From Desertibaculum subflavum (GTDB lineage: Bacteria > Pseudomonadota > Alphaproteobacteria > Ferrovibrionales > Ferrovibrionaceae), in contig QOZS01000008.1 in the NCBI GenBank assembly GCA_003576705.1, positions 62,001 through 126,000 on the forward strand: DNA of 64,000 nt, given 5' to 3'. Shown here in pieces: positions 26,648 through 34,848 of this stretch (positions are counted from its first letter, which is position 1; the number at the start of each line of letters is the position of its first letter). The notes beneath the pieces are model-generated. The model worked only from the letters and a program-made list of their open reading frames with translations. It ran no database searches and was not told the origin of the DNA. The translations under genes were made by a program, and so were the position numbers.

Positions 26648-27838
26648 ATGCAGACCATCACCGACACCGACACCCTGGCAGCCCTATGCGGGCGTTTGGC
26701 GGCCGCGCCCTTCGTCACGGTCGACACCGAGTTCATGCGCGAGAGCACGTTCTTCCCCAAGCTCTGCCTTGTGCAGGTCGCCGGACCGGACGAGGCGGCG
26801 GCGATTGATCCGCTCGCCGAAGGGCTGAAGCTCGATCCGTTCCTCAAGCTGCTGCGGCGCAAGCAGGTCACCAAGGTGTTCCACGCCGCGCGGCAGGATC
26901 TCGAGATCTTCCTCAACCTTATGGGCGAGCTGCCGGTGCCGGTCTACGACACCCAGGTCGCGGCGATGGTCTGCGGCTTCGGCGAGCAGGCATCCTACGA
27001 GACGTTGTGCGCCAGGCTCGCCAAGGCGACGATCGACAAGTCGTCACGCTTCACCGACTGGAGCCGGCGGCCGCTGTCGGAGCGACAGGTGACCTATGCG
27101 CTGTCCGACGTCACGCATCTGCGCACCGTCTACCAGAAGCTCGAAGCGCGGATCGCCAAGTCCGGCCGTGCCGGTTGGGTGGCGGAGGAAATGGCGACCT
27201 TGACCGACAAGACCACCTATGTGGTCGAGCCGCGCGAGGCCTGGCAGCGCATCCGCACCCGTTCGCACAATCCGAAATTCCTGGCCATTCTGCGTGAACT
27301 CGCCGCCTGGCGCGAGCTGGAGGCGCGGGCACGCGACATTCCGCGCAACCGCGTGCTGCGCGACGAGGCGCTGCTCGAGATCGCCAGCGACCCGCCGAAG
27401 GATGCCGCCGCGCTGGCGCGGGTCCGCGGTTTTTCTAAGTCGATGGCGGAAGGGCGCCACGGCCAGGCCATTCTCTCCGCGCTGGCCCGCGCCGAGGCTT
27501 TGGAGCCGGCGCAGTACCCACGGCTCGATCGAGAGCCGGACCGGCCGAAGGCTTCGGGCCCCTTGATCGAGTTGCTCAAGGTCCTGCTCAAGATGAAGTG
27601 TGACGAGCACGACGTGGCGCAGAAGCTGGTGGCGACGGTCGACGATCTCGAGCATCTCGCGGTCGACGATGAAGCCGACGTGCCAGCCCTGAGCGGCTGG
27701 CGGCGCGAAGTGTTCGGCGAGGCCGCGCTGGCGCTCAAGCGCGGCGAGTTGGCGCTCGCCGTACGACGGGGCCGGCTGACGGCCATTCCGACCGGGGCGC
27801 GCGAGGAGCCGATGCCGGCGCTGGCCGCGGCGCGTTAG
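26648..27838 (+). CDS. rnd: Ribonuclease D
   Basis: A 396-residue 3'-5' exoribonuclease for tRNA and stable RNA 3' ends. The DEDDy active site is complete: VTVDTEFMRE (D and E), FHAARQDLEI (D), and QVTYALSDVTHL (Y and D). An HRDC domain follows, seen in RDEALLEIASDPPKDAAAL (about residues 235-255), then a second helical repeat. Start chosen at ATG 26648, giving MQTITDTDTL; the open frame extends 18 codons upstream through a less likely N-terminus. The gene is monocistronic-looking, with an AT-rich promoter upstream. Confidence 0.93.
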   Translation: MQTITDTDTLAALCGRLAAAPFVTVDTEFMRESTFFPKLCLVQVAGPDEAAAIDPLAEGLKLDPFLKLLRRKQVTKVFHAARQDLEIFLNLMGELPVPVYDTQVAAMVCGFGEQASYETLCARLAKATIDKSSRFTDWSRRPLSERQVTYALSDVTHLRTVYQKLEARIAKSGRAGWVAEEMATLTDKTTYVVEPREAWQRIRTRSHNPKFLAILRELAAWRELEARARDIPRNRVLRDEALLEIASDPPKDAAALARVRGFSKSMAEGRHGQAILSALARAEALEPAQYPRLDREPDRPKASGPLIELLKVLLKMKCDEHDVAQKLVATVDDLEHLAVDDEADVPALSGWRREVFGEAALALKRGELALAVRRGRLTAIPTGAREEPMPALAAAR

Positions 27839-27890
27839 CCAGTGTGACCTGCGCCACAGGCCTCTCTTGACCCGGACGCCCGCCGCTTTA

Positions 27891-27904
27891 AGTGTAGCTG
27901 CACT
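27891..27904. promoter_or_regulatory. Near-perfect 14-bp palindrome ahead of MFS gene
   Basis: AGTGTAGCTGCACT differs from a perfect palindrome by one base pair. It lies 18 bases before the MFS ATG and about 18 bases after a TTGACC element (27867-27872), placing it at a typical repressor position over the -10/start region. The regulator is unknown. Confidence 0.35.
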
Positions 27905-27922
27905 GATTCCGGAGGGGCGGGC

Positions 27923-29131
27923 ATGGTGCAGAGTGGGGTGAAGCGGCCGCTGCTGGTGCTGCTGGCAGGCGGGCTGACGCTGATGATCGCGTTCGGCACC
28001 CGGCAAAGCTATTCCGTCTTCCTCAAGCCGATGACCAGCGATCTTGGCTGGTCGCGCGAGGCCTTCGCGCTGGCGCTCGGCCTCGCCCAGCTGCTCTGGG
28101 GCGTGGCGCAACCCTTCGCCGGCGCCATGGCGGTCCGCTACGGCGCCGCGCGGGTGGCCGCGATCGGGGCGCTCGTTTCCGGCGCCGGCATGGTCGCCTC
28201 GGCCTTCGCGTCCTCGCCCGGCATGTTTCAGCTGACCGCCGGCGTCATCGTCGGGACGTTCGGCGCCGGCGTCGGCTTTGCCACCATCCTCGCCGCCATT
28301 GCGCAATCCTATCCGCCGGAGAAGCGCACCATCGTCATGGGCATCGGCACATCGCTTGCCTCCTTCGGGCAGTTCGTCTTCGTGCCGCTCGGTCAGGAAT
28401 TCATCGTCGCCTATGGCTGGCAGACAGCGCTGATCATGATCGGCAGCTGCGCCTTCGCCGGCGTGTTCCTGGCAGGTGCGCTGCCCGGCGCGCCGCCGGC
28501 GCCGACCGGCCACCAGCAGAGCTGGTCGGAGGCCACGCGAGAGGCGCTGGCGCATCCCGGCTTCCTGATGGTGTCGGCCGCCTATTTCGTCTGCGGTTTC
28601 CACGTCGCCTTCATCGGCGCGCATCTGCCGGCCTATCTCAGCGACCAGGGCCTGGACCCGCGCATCGGCGCTTGGGCGATCGCGATGATCGGCGCCGGCA
28701 ATATCATCGGCAGCACGGTGGCCGGCTTGCTGGGGTCGCGCTTCCGCAAGCGCATCGTGCTCGGCCTGATCTACTTCCTGCGCGCCGTCGTGATCACCGC
28801 CTTCATCCTGCTGCCGACGACGGTGGAAACCGCCATGGCCTTTGCCGTCGCGATGGGCCTGCTCTGGCTTTCCACCGTGCCGCTGACCACCGGTATCGTG
28901 GGCCAGATCTTCGGCATGCAGCACTTCGCCATGCTGAACGGTTTGGCCTTCATGATGCACCAGGTCGGCGCCATCATCGGCGTCTGGTTGGCCGGTCGCC
29001 TGTTCGACACCACCGGCTCCTATGCGGTCACATGGTGGATTGCCGTGGCCCTTGGCGTAATCGCGGCGGCGTTCTGCTTCCCGGCCAACGACCGCGCGAT
29101 CGTTCGCCAACCGGCGCCCGCGATGCGCTAG
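27923..29131 (+). CDS. MFS transporter (monocarboxylate/OFA-like)
   Basis: A 402-residue 12-span permease. TM1 and the next loop read FGTRQSYSVFLKPMTSDLGW, a pattern common in MFS transporters resembling monocarboxylate or oxalate/formate carriers. A signature-like loop GAMAVRYGAARV follows TM2. The substrate is not assignable. GGAGG precedes the ATG by 8 bases. Its last codons form one arm of a hairpin that covers the start of the following nnrU-like gene, 10 bases downstream. Confidence 0.78.
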   Translation: MVQSGVKRPLLVLLAGGLTLMIAFGTRQSYSVFLKPMTSDLGWSREAFALALGLAQLLWGVAQPFAGAMAVRYGAARVAAIGALVSGAGMVASAFASSPGMFQLTAGVIVGTFGAGVGFATILAAIAQSYPPEKRTIVMGIGTSLASFGQFVFVPLGQEFIVAYGWQTALIMIGSCAFAGVFLAGALPGAPPAPTGHQQSWSEATREALAHPGFLMVSAAYFVCGFHVAFIGAHLPAYLSDQGLDPRIGAWAIAMIGAGNIIGSTVAGLLGSRFRKRIVLGLIYFLRAVVITAFILLPTTVETAMAFAVAMGLLWLSTVPLTTGIVGQIFGMQHFAMLNGLAFMMHQVGAIIGVWLAGRLFDTTGSYAVTWWIAVALGVIAAAFCFPANDRAIVRQPAPAMR

Positions 29132-29140
29132 CATCGCGGG
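29117..29140 (+). promoter_or_regulatory. Stem-loop spanning MFS stop and nnrU ribosome-binding region
   Basis: CCCGCGATGC (29117-29126) and GCATCGCGGG (29131-29140) form a perfect 10-bp stem with loop GCTA. It contains the MFS stop codon (29129-29131) and ends one base before the nnrU ATG. In mRNA it would hide the initiation region until ribosomes finishing the MFS gene opened it. Confidence 0.5.
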
Positions 29141-29141
29141 C

Positions 29142-29849
29142 ATGGAACCCGCCCAGACCCATCTGCTTGCCGCCGCCGCCTTCTGGCTGGCGGTGCATAT
29201 CGGCCTTGCCGGGACAGCCCTGCGCGGCCGGCTGATCGGCGCCCTCGGCGCCAACGGCTTCAGGGGCCTGTTCTCCGTGCTGTCGGTGGTCGGCCTCGGC
29301 CTGCTGATCTGGACCTACAATCGGGCGGGCCAGCCGGAAGCTTTCCTCGGCCTATGGGCGCCGGAGCGGTGGACGTACTGGGTGCCCTTCCTGGTCATGC
29401 CGGTCGCGTTGCTGCTCTTCGTCGGCTCGGTCACCGCGCCGAACCCGACCGCCGTCGGGGCGGAGGGCCTGCTGCAGAGGCCCGATCCCGCCCGCGGCAT
29501 CCTCCGCATCACGCGGCATCCGATGCTCTGGTCCTTCGTCCTCTGGGCCGCAGCGCACATGGTTCCGAACGGCGATTTCGCCTCGCTCGTGCTGTTCGCC
29601 ACCATCCTCGTCACCGCGCTGTACGGCATGCCGAGCATCGACCGCAAGCGCGCCGCGGCCGACCCGCGGGGTTGGGCCGCCTATGCCGGCAAGACATCCA
29701 TCGTGCCATTTGCCGCCATCGTGAGCGGGCGCAACCAGCTCGTTCTATCGGAGATCGGCCTGTGGCGTATCGCCGTCGCGCTGGTGGCGTGGATCGTTCT
29801 GTTCGTGGTGCACGGGCCGGTGCTCGGCGTCAGCGCGATCCCGTTCTGA
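29142..29849 (+). CDS. NnrU family membrane protein
   Basis: A 235-residue integral membrane protein with about six hydrophobic spans. NnrU marks include WLAVHIGLAGTALRGRLIGA at the N-terminus, GLWAPERWTYWVPFLVM, and the conserved ITRHPMLWSFVLWAAAHM near residue 125, a methyltransferase-like segment shared with isoprenylcysteine methyltransferase relatives. The name comes from a nitric-oxide-reduction locus, but members are widespread without denitrification genes, as here. The start codon is probably translationally coupled to the MFS gene. Confidence 0.85.
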   Translation: MEPAQTHLLAAAAFWLAVHIGLAGTALRGRLIGALGANGFRGLFSVLSVVGLGLLIWTYNRAGQPEAFLGLWAPERWTYWVPFLVMPVALLLFVGSVTAPNPTAVGAEGLLQRPDPARGILRITRHPMLWSFVLWAAAHMVPNGDFASLVLFATILVTALYGMPSIDRKRAAADPRGWAAYAGKTSIVPFAAIVSGRNQLVLSEIGLWRIAVALVAWIVLFVVHGPVLGVSAIPF

Positions 29850-29881
29850 GCTGTCACTCACAAGCAGATCCGGGGAGAGAC

Positions 29882-30670
29882 ATGGAGTACCAGCACATCC
29901 TGTTTGCGGTGCAGGACGGCATCGCGCGCATCACCCTCAATCGTCCCGAGGTCTACAACGCCATGAACATCCGCATGGCGCAGGACCTGATGCATGCGGC
30001 GATTGCCTGCGACGAGGACCCATCCATTCGCTGCGTCGTGCTGACCGGCGCCGGCAAGGCCTTCGGCGCCGGCGGCGATCTCGCGAGCTTCGCCAAGGCC
30101 GGCGACAGCGTGCCGGCCCTGATGAAGGAGATGACCGTCTACTTCCACGCCGCGGTGTCGCGCTTTGCGCGCATGAACGCGCCGATGATCGTGGCCGTCA
30201 ACGGCGTCGCGGCCGGCGCCGGCTTCTCCACCATGCTGATGGGCGATATCGCCATCGCCGCGGAATCGGCGCGCTTCACCCTCGCTTACACGAGGGCCGG
30301 CCTGACGCCGGATGGCGGCTCGACCTATTACCTCGGCCGTGCCATCGGGCTGCGCCGCGCCGTCGAGCTCGCGCTGACCAACCGCTCGCTGACGGCGCGC
30401 GAAGCCTTGGACTGGGGCATCGTCAACAAGGTGGTGCCGGACGCGGATCTGGCCGCCGAGACCGATGCGCTGGCCCGCGCGCTCGCCGCCGGCCCGACGC
30501 GCGCCTTCGGCGGCGCCAAGCGCCTGCTGGCCCAGGGCCTCGAGGAATCGCTGGAGACCCAGATGGAGCACGAGGCGCGCGGCATCGCCGACGCCGCCCG
30601 CGGCGCCGACGGCCAGGAGGGCATCGCGGCGTTCCTGGCCAAGCGGGCGCCGAGCTTCACCGGTCGCTGA
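29882..30670 (+). CDS. Enoyl-CoA hydratase/isomerase family protein (PaaG-like)
   Basis: A 262-residue crotonase-fold enzyme. The oxyanion-hole segments are FGAGGDLASFAKAGD (about residues 62-76) and the GVAAGAGFSTMLMGDIAIA segment (about 105-123); family features LNRPEVYNAMN and YTRAGLTPDGGSTYYL are also present. The second segment has Gly/Asp-containing residues rather than the paired Glu of classical hydratases, closer to isomerase-type PaaG members. Start at ATG 29882 after GGGGAGAG. The CobD-like gene follows 37 bases after the stop. Confidence 0.85.
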   Translation: MEYQHILFAVQDGIARITLNRPEVYNAMNIRMAQDLMHAAIACDEDPSIRCVVLTGAGKAFGAGGDLASFAKAGDSVPALMKEMTVYFHAAVSRFARMNAPMIVAVNGVAAGAGFSTMLMGDIAIAAESARFTLAYTRAGLTPDGGSTYYLGRAIGLRRAVELALTNRSLTAREALDWGIVNKVVPDADLAAETDALARALAAGPTRAFGGAKRLLAQGLEESLETQMEHEARGIADAARGADGQEGIAAFLAKRAPSFTGR

Positions 30671-30707
30671 GGCAGCCTTCGGCAGAATCGGGCAAGCTTC
30701 GCGGGCG

Positions 30708-31547
30708 ATGCCGTTCGATCCACTCGCTCTGCTGCTGGCGATCCCGCTCGAGCTCCTCGTTCTCGGCGCCCTCGGCCCGCGGCGGGCAATCCAGGCCCGC
30801 TTCGCCCGCCTGTTCGACCGCCTGGACAAGGCGGAGCGTGGGCGCCGCACGTTGCAGATCCGCGGCGCCATCCTGGTACTCGCGGCGCTGATTGCCGGCG
30901 CCGCGGCCGGGCTGGCGCTGCAGACGATCGCCGAGCGCTCGGCCTTCCCGCTCGCGGTGACCGGCGTAGCGGCGGCCCTGACGCTGCGTTCGGGCGCCAC
31001 GGCGCGTGCCGTCTTCGCGGCCGCGGTCGACGGCGATTTCCAGTCGAATCGCCAGCGGGTCGCCTTCGTCGCCCGCGGCCTGGTCGACGGGCTGATCGCG
31101 CCGGCGCTCTACTTCCTGGCGGGCGGGCTGACCGCGGCCATGGCCTATCGCGCCACATCGTTGCTGACCGATGCGGCCGGGGATCGGCTCAGCATCGCGC
31201 TCGCGGCACGCCGCCTGCGCGCTTTCCTGCTGCTGGTGCCCGGCCTGCTAGGTGCCGCGCTCGTGGTCGTCGCCGCGGTCTTCGTGCCGCGCGGCAATCC
31301 GCTCGACGCGCTGCGCCATGCCGTCGCACCGGGGCGTGCTGCGCGGGGCGTGCCGGCCGGCCGCACCGTCGCGACGGCCACCGGCGCCCTCGGCATCGTC
31401 GTCGAGGGCAATGGCGGTTGGCTCGGGCCGGTAAACGGCCGCGCCCGCCTCGACGTGACGGACATCATCCGCACCGGCATTCTGTGCGGGGCGGCAGCCG
31501 CCGTGGCGCTGGCTGCCCTCATCGTGCTCGCCGTCATCGGGCTATGA
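30708..31547 (+). CDS. Divergent CobD/CbiB-like membrane protein
   Basis: A 279-residue multi-span protein with a distant match to CobD/CbiB, the adenosylcobinamide-phosphate synthase of B12 synthesis. The best local match is RGLVDGLIAPALYFLAGGLT followed by AAMAYRATSLLTDAAG, corresponding to the family's DGVxAPxFY...GGxPxAMxYKA region. It is somewhat shorter than typical CbiB (about 310), and other conserved stretches are weak, so a non-B12 role is possible. No other cobalamin gene is in the window, although a B12-dependent reductase is. Confidence 0.55.
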   Translation: MPFDPLALLLAIPLELLVLGALGPRRAIQARFARLFDRLDKAERGRRTLQIRGAILVLAALIAGAAAGLALQTIAERSAFPLAVTGVAAALTLRSGATARAVFAAAVDGDFQSNRQRVAFVARGLVDGLIAPALYFLAGGLTAAMAYRATSLLTDAAGDRLSIALAARRLRAFLLLVPGLLGAALVVVAAVFVPRGNPLDALRHAVAPGRAARGVPAGRTVATATGALGIVVEGNGGWLGPVNGRARLDVTDIIRTGILCGAAAAVALAALIVLAVIGL

Positions 31548-31576
31548 TGCTCGCCGCCACCGAAGGGAAGTGACCC

Positions 31577-32500
31577 ATGTCGGACCTCTCCAACCAGCGG
31601 ATCGCCTATTTCAACGGGCGCTATGTGCCGGAATCCCAGGTGCTGGTGCCGTTCCGCGACCGCAGCTTCAAATACGGCGACGCCGCCTTCGACATGACCC
31701 GCACCTTCGACGGCCGGCCGTTCAAGCTGAAGGAGCATGTCGAGCGGTTCTACCGTTCGCTGCGCTACCTGCGCATCGATCCCGGCCTGTCGCCGGCGGA
31801 GATGATCGCGGTTAGCGAGGAAGTCGTCGCGCGCAACGCCCATCTCCGGCCGAAGGACGGCGACTGGTGGGTCGGCCAGCGGGTCTCCCGCGGCGTCGAC
31901 GCGGTCGGCGACGAGGGTTGGGAGCAGAGCGGGCCGACGGTCATCGTCGAATGCCTGCCGCTGCCGCTGGCGCAGCGGGCCAGCCTGTTCCGCGACGGCA
32001 TCGACGTGCTGGTGCCGTCGGTCCGGCGCACCTCGCCCTCGGCGCTCAGCCCGCGCGCCAAGACGCACAACTACCTGAACACGATCATGGCCGATCTGGA
32101 GGTGAAGGCCGAGAACCCCAAGGCCTGGTCGGTGCTGCTGGACGAGAACGGCAATCTCGCCGAAGGCATCGGCAGCAACATCTTCCTGGTCCAGGAAGGG
32201 CGGCTCTTCACGCCGCGCGAGCACTACGTGCTGCCGGGCGTCAGCCGGCAGACGGTGATCGATCTCGCGCGCGAGCTCGGCATTGCCTGCGAGGAGAAGG
32301 ACCTCGACATGTTCGACGCGGCCAATGCCGACGAGATCTTCCTGACCTCGACCAGCCTCTGCCTTTGCCCGGTGCGGAGCGTCAATGGCCAGGCGGTCGG
32401 CTCCGGCCAGGTGCCGGGCCCGGTCACCAGCCTGCTGACCGGCGCCTACAGCCGCTTCGTCGGCTGCGACTTCGTCGCGCAGTACCTGGCCAAGCTCTAA
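31577..32500 (+). CDS. PLP-dependent class IV aminotransferase (branched-chain/D-amino-acid type)
   Basis: A 307-residue fold-type IV aminotransferase. Marks are YFNGRYVPESQVLVPFRDR and FKYGDAAFDMTRTFDG at the N-terminus, the Schiff-base lysine in AKTHNYLNTIMADLEVK (about residues 155-171), and EGIGSNIFLVQEG. These are shared by branched-chain, D-alanine and (R)-selective aminotransferases; the substrate cannot be fixed. GAAGG precedes the ATG. It converges on the SYLF gene with 16 bases between. Confidence 0.88.
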   Translation: MSDLSNQRIAYFNGRYVPESQVLVPFRDRSFKYGDAAFDMTRTFDGRPFKLKEHVERFYRSLRYLRIDPGLSPAEMIAVSEEVVARNAHLRPKDGDWWVGQRVSRGVDAVGDEGWEQSGPTVIVECLPLPLAQRASLFRDGIDVLVPSVRRTSPSALSPRAKTHNYLNTIMADLEVKAENPKAWSVLLDENGNLAEGIGSNIFLVQEGRLFTPREHYVLPGVSRQTVIDLARELGIACEEKDLDMFDAANADEIFLTSTSLCLCPVRSVNGQAVGSGQVPGPVTSLLTGAYSRFVGCDFVAQYLAKL

Positions 32501-32516
32501 GGACCACGCTTTGAGG

Positions 32517-33197
32517 CTAGCTCTTCGCCTCGGCGCGGCGCAGCGCGTCCTGCAGCAGCGCGGCGTTGGGGGCTTCGACTTCGCGGCGAATGACGATCGC
32601 CTCTGGCGTGATCGCGCGGCCGTAGTACTTCTGGTTCATCGAATCCCGGCTGGCCAGCACGGCGCCCTCCAGGGATACGCCGCCGAACAGGCCGCGCGAC
32701 TTGGCGAAGGAATAGATATCGGCCCGCAGCGCCGTGGTGGTGGATGCTTCCACGCCCTTGCCGATCGGCCCGACGGCGATCGAGGCGTCGGCGCCGAGCT
32801 TGACCTGGTTCGACAGCACGGCGCGGAGCCCGTTGTCGGTCATGATCAGCAGCATCACTTCGCTCGCCTCGGCGCCGATCTGCAGGCCGACCGAGCCGGC
32901 TCCCATGGTGATGAAGGAGGGCGCAGTCCATGCGCCGGTATTGGCGTCACGGCCGACCAGGACGCCGTTGCCCCCCTCGCCGCCGATAATGAAGCCGGCC
33001 TTGAAGATGCTCGGGAACACGATGACGCCCTTGGCGCGCGGCAACAGACGGCGCATCTCGGCGAATTCGGCGTCGCGCACGAAACCGTCGACAGTGATCC
33101 TGGCACGGTCGACCAGATCCTGCTCCTCGGTCGCGAAGGCGGGACGGGCGAGGAGCGTGAGTGGCAGGGCAGCGACAAGCGCGCGCCGGGTCAACAT
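32517..33197 (-). CDS. SYLF (Ysc84-like) domain lipid-binding protein, exported
   Basis: A 226-residue protein with a signal peptide (MLTRRALVAALPLTLLARPA, FA as cleavage region) and a full SYLF domain. Visible segments are RAKGVIVFPSIFKAGFIIGG, GSVGLQIGAEASEVMLLIMT and RGLFGGVSLEGAVLASR, each typical of bacterial Ysc84 homologues. SYLF proteins bind phosphoinositides in eukaryotes; in bacteria their role is unclear, probably at the envelope. It is divergent from the metallo-hydrolase, and a TTGAT-N7-ATCAA dyad lies in the shared intergenic region. Confidence 0.88.
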   Translation of the reverse strand: MLTRRALVAALPLTLLARPAFATEEQDLVDRARITVDGFVRDAEFAEMRRLLPRAKGVIVFPSIFKAGFIIGGEGGNGVLVGRDANTGAWTAPSFITMGAGSVGLQIGAEASEVMLLIMTDNGLRAVLSNQVKLGADASIAVGPIGKGVEASTTTALRADIYSFAKSRGLFGGVSLEGAVLASRDSMNQKYYGRAITPEAIVIRREVEAPNAALLQDALRRAEAKS

Positions 33198-33228
33198 GGT
33201 TGCCTCCGTCGAGTCTGGCGATTCTCGT

Positions 33229-33245
33229 TTGATATTCTACATCAA
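33229..33245. promoter_or_regulatory. TTGAT-N7-ATCAA dyad between SYLF and metallo-hydrolase genes
   Basis: A perfect 5-bp inverted repeat 31 bases ahead of the SYLF start and 55 bases ahead of the metallo-hydrolase start. Half-sites equal those of FNR boxes, but the 7-base spacer is three longer than FNR/Anr requires, so the regulator is unassigned. Confidence 0.3.
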
Positions 33246-33300
33246 GCGGGACGATAGCGTGATGGAAGCCACGTAAAGACGGCAGGAATCGGGCAGGACC

Positions 33301-34299
33301 ATGGCTGAGCGACCGCATCACCATACGGGCAAGGGATATCGCAATCCGCCCGGCAGTCCGGCCCGCAAACATGACCGCCGGGAATACTGGAGCTTCATCT
33401 GGCGCCGCATCGTCTCCCGGCAGGCCGCGCCCATTGTGCCGCTGGACCATGCGCTCGACGGCGAGGCGGTGCTGCAGGGCATCGCCGCCGCCGGGGCACG
33501 CGACAGCGTCACCTGGCTCGGCCATGCGGCCTTCCTACTGCGCCTGGACGGGCGAACGGTGCTGCTCGATCCCTATCTGGGCGAGTTCGCCGGGCCGATG
33601 TCGCGCGGGCCGCGGCGTTTCGTGCCGCCGGCCCTGGCGGTCGAACAGCTGCCGCCGATCGACCTCGTCCTGGTCTCGCACAATCACTACGACCATCTCT
33701 GCGAGCCGACGGTGCGGGCGCTGGCGCGTCGGCACCCTTCCGTCGTCATGGTGCCGCTCGGCCTCGGCAAGTTCTTCCGCCGGCGCGGCTTCGGCGATGT
33801 GCGCGAGCTCGACTGGGAACAGGCGAGCGAGGCGGGCGGTCTCACCGTCACCGCGCTGCCGGCGATCCATTGGTCGAAGCGGACGCCGTTCGACCGCAAC
33901 CGCTCGCTCTGGGCCTCGTTCGCCGTCGCCGGCGCGCGGCGCAGGATATGGTTCGCCGGCGACACGGCCGCCGGACCGGTCTTCGAGGAGATCGGCCGCC
34001 GACATGGCCCGTTCGATGCGGCGCTGGTGCCGATCGGCGCCTACGAGCCGCGCTCCATCATGGAGGCGCATCATGCCAATCCGGAGGAAGCGGTGGCGAT
34101 CGGCCGCGCCATGCGGGCCGACAGGCTGATCGCGATGCATTGGGGCACCGTGGTGCTGACCGACGAGGATCCGTTCGAACCGCCGGATCGCTTCCGTCGC
34201 GCCGCCTTGGCCGCGGGCCTCGCCCCGGAGCAGGCGCTGGTGCCGCGCATCGGCGAAACCATCGCGCTCGACGACGGATGGCCTTCCAACCGGCCCTGA
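33301..34299 (+). CDS. MBL-fold metallo-hydrolase (NAPE-PLD/UlaG-like)
   Basis: A 332-residue metallo-beta-lactamase-fold hydrolase. The metal motif is VLVSHNHYDHLCEPT (HxHxDH, about residues 118-132), preceded by TWLGHAAFLLRLDGRTVLLD, and the second metal region is IWFAGDTAAGPVFEE. These are features of the branch containing N-acyl-phosphatidylethanolamine phospholipase D and lipid-related hydrolases. No signal peptide is evident; the basic N-terminus (about residues 1-40) may be peripheral. Substrate unknown. The thioesterase gene follows after 18 bases. Confidence 0.88.
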   Translation: MAERPHHHTGKGYRNPPGSPARKHDRREYWSFIWRRIVSRQAAPIVPLDHALDGEAVLQGIAAAGARDSVTWLGHAAFLLRLDGRTVLLDPYLGEFAGPMSRGPRRFVPPALAVEQLPPIDLVLVSHNHYDHLCEPTVRALARRHPSVVMVPLGLGKFFRRRGFGDVRELDWEQASEAGGLTVTALPAIHWSKRTPFDRNRSLWASFAVAGARRRIWFAGDTAAGPVFEEIGRRHGPFDAALVPIGAYEPRSIMEAHHANPEEAVAIGRAMRADRLIAMHWGTVVLTDEDPFEPPDRFRRAALAAGLAPEQALVPRIGETIALDDGWPSNRP

Positions 34300-34317
34300 G
34301 CGCACTAGGCTAGCGGG

Positions 34318-34815
34318 ATGACCGACGATCGCCTGCGCCACCGCACCCATGAATGGCTGCCGCCCGAGCCGGATCTCGAGCGGCTGAAGACGCTGCCCGG
34401 CCTCGACTATCTGCGCGAGCTCTATCTCGGCGATCCGCGGCGGGTGCCGATCGGCCAGCTGATGGGCTTCCGGCCGGTGCGGTTCGACGCAGGCCTGGCG
34501 CTGTTCGAGGGCTTCCCCGACGAGTTTCACTACAACCCGATCGGCAGCGTGCATGGCGGCTTTGCCGCGACCATGCTCGATTCCGCCATGGGCTGCGCCG
34601 TCCACACCGTGTGCAAGGTGGGCCAGGGCTACACGACGGTCGAGATCAAGGTGAACTACATCCGGCCGATGACGCGCGCCACCGGCCGCGTGAGCGTCGA
34701 AGGGCGCGTCGTCGCGGCGGGCAACCGCATCGCCACCGCCGACGGCAAGGTCACCGACGAGGGCGGCCGGCTGATCGCCCATGGCAGCACGACCTGCCTG
34801 ATCTTTCCGCTCTGA
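34318..34815 (+). CDS. PaaI-family hotdog thioesterase
   Basis: A 165-residue acyl-CoA thioesterase of the hotdog fold. The family signature is FHYNPIGSVHGGFAATMLDS (about residues 72-91), where HGG and the following acidic residue form the catalytic site, followed by QGYTTVEIKVNYIRPMTRA. The C-terminal strand is HGSTTCLIF. The start at ATG 34318 lies 18 bases after the metallo-hydrolase stop. Its acyl-CoA substrate is unknown; it may work with the neighbouring CoA or aldehyde pathway genes. Confidence 0.88.
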   Translation: MTDDRLRHRTHEWLPPEPDLERLKTLPGLDYLRELYLGDPRRVPIGQLMGFRPVRFDAGLALFEGFPDEFHYNPIGSVHGGFAATMLDSAMGCAVHTVCKVGQGYTTVEIKVNYIRPMTRATGRVSVEGRVVAAGNRIATADGKVTDEGGRLIAHGSTTCLIFPL

Positions 34816-34848
34816 TATAGTTCCACCCACAAATCCCGGGAGGACGTC

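Noticed and set aside
29142..29849. Denitrification locus suggested by the nnrU-like gene
   Set aside because: No nitric oxide or nitrite reductase gene is in the window, and NnrU homologues are common without denitrification.
33229..33245. FNR/Anr box
   Set aside because: Arms are TTGAT and ATCAA, but the spacer is 7 bases; FNR-type proteins require 4. Kept only as an unassigned dyad.
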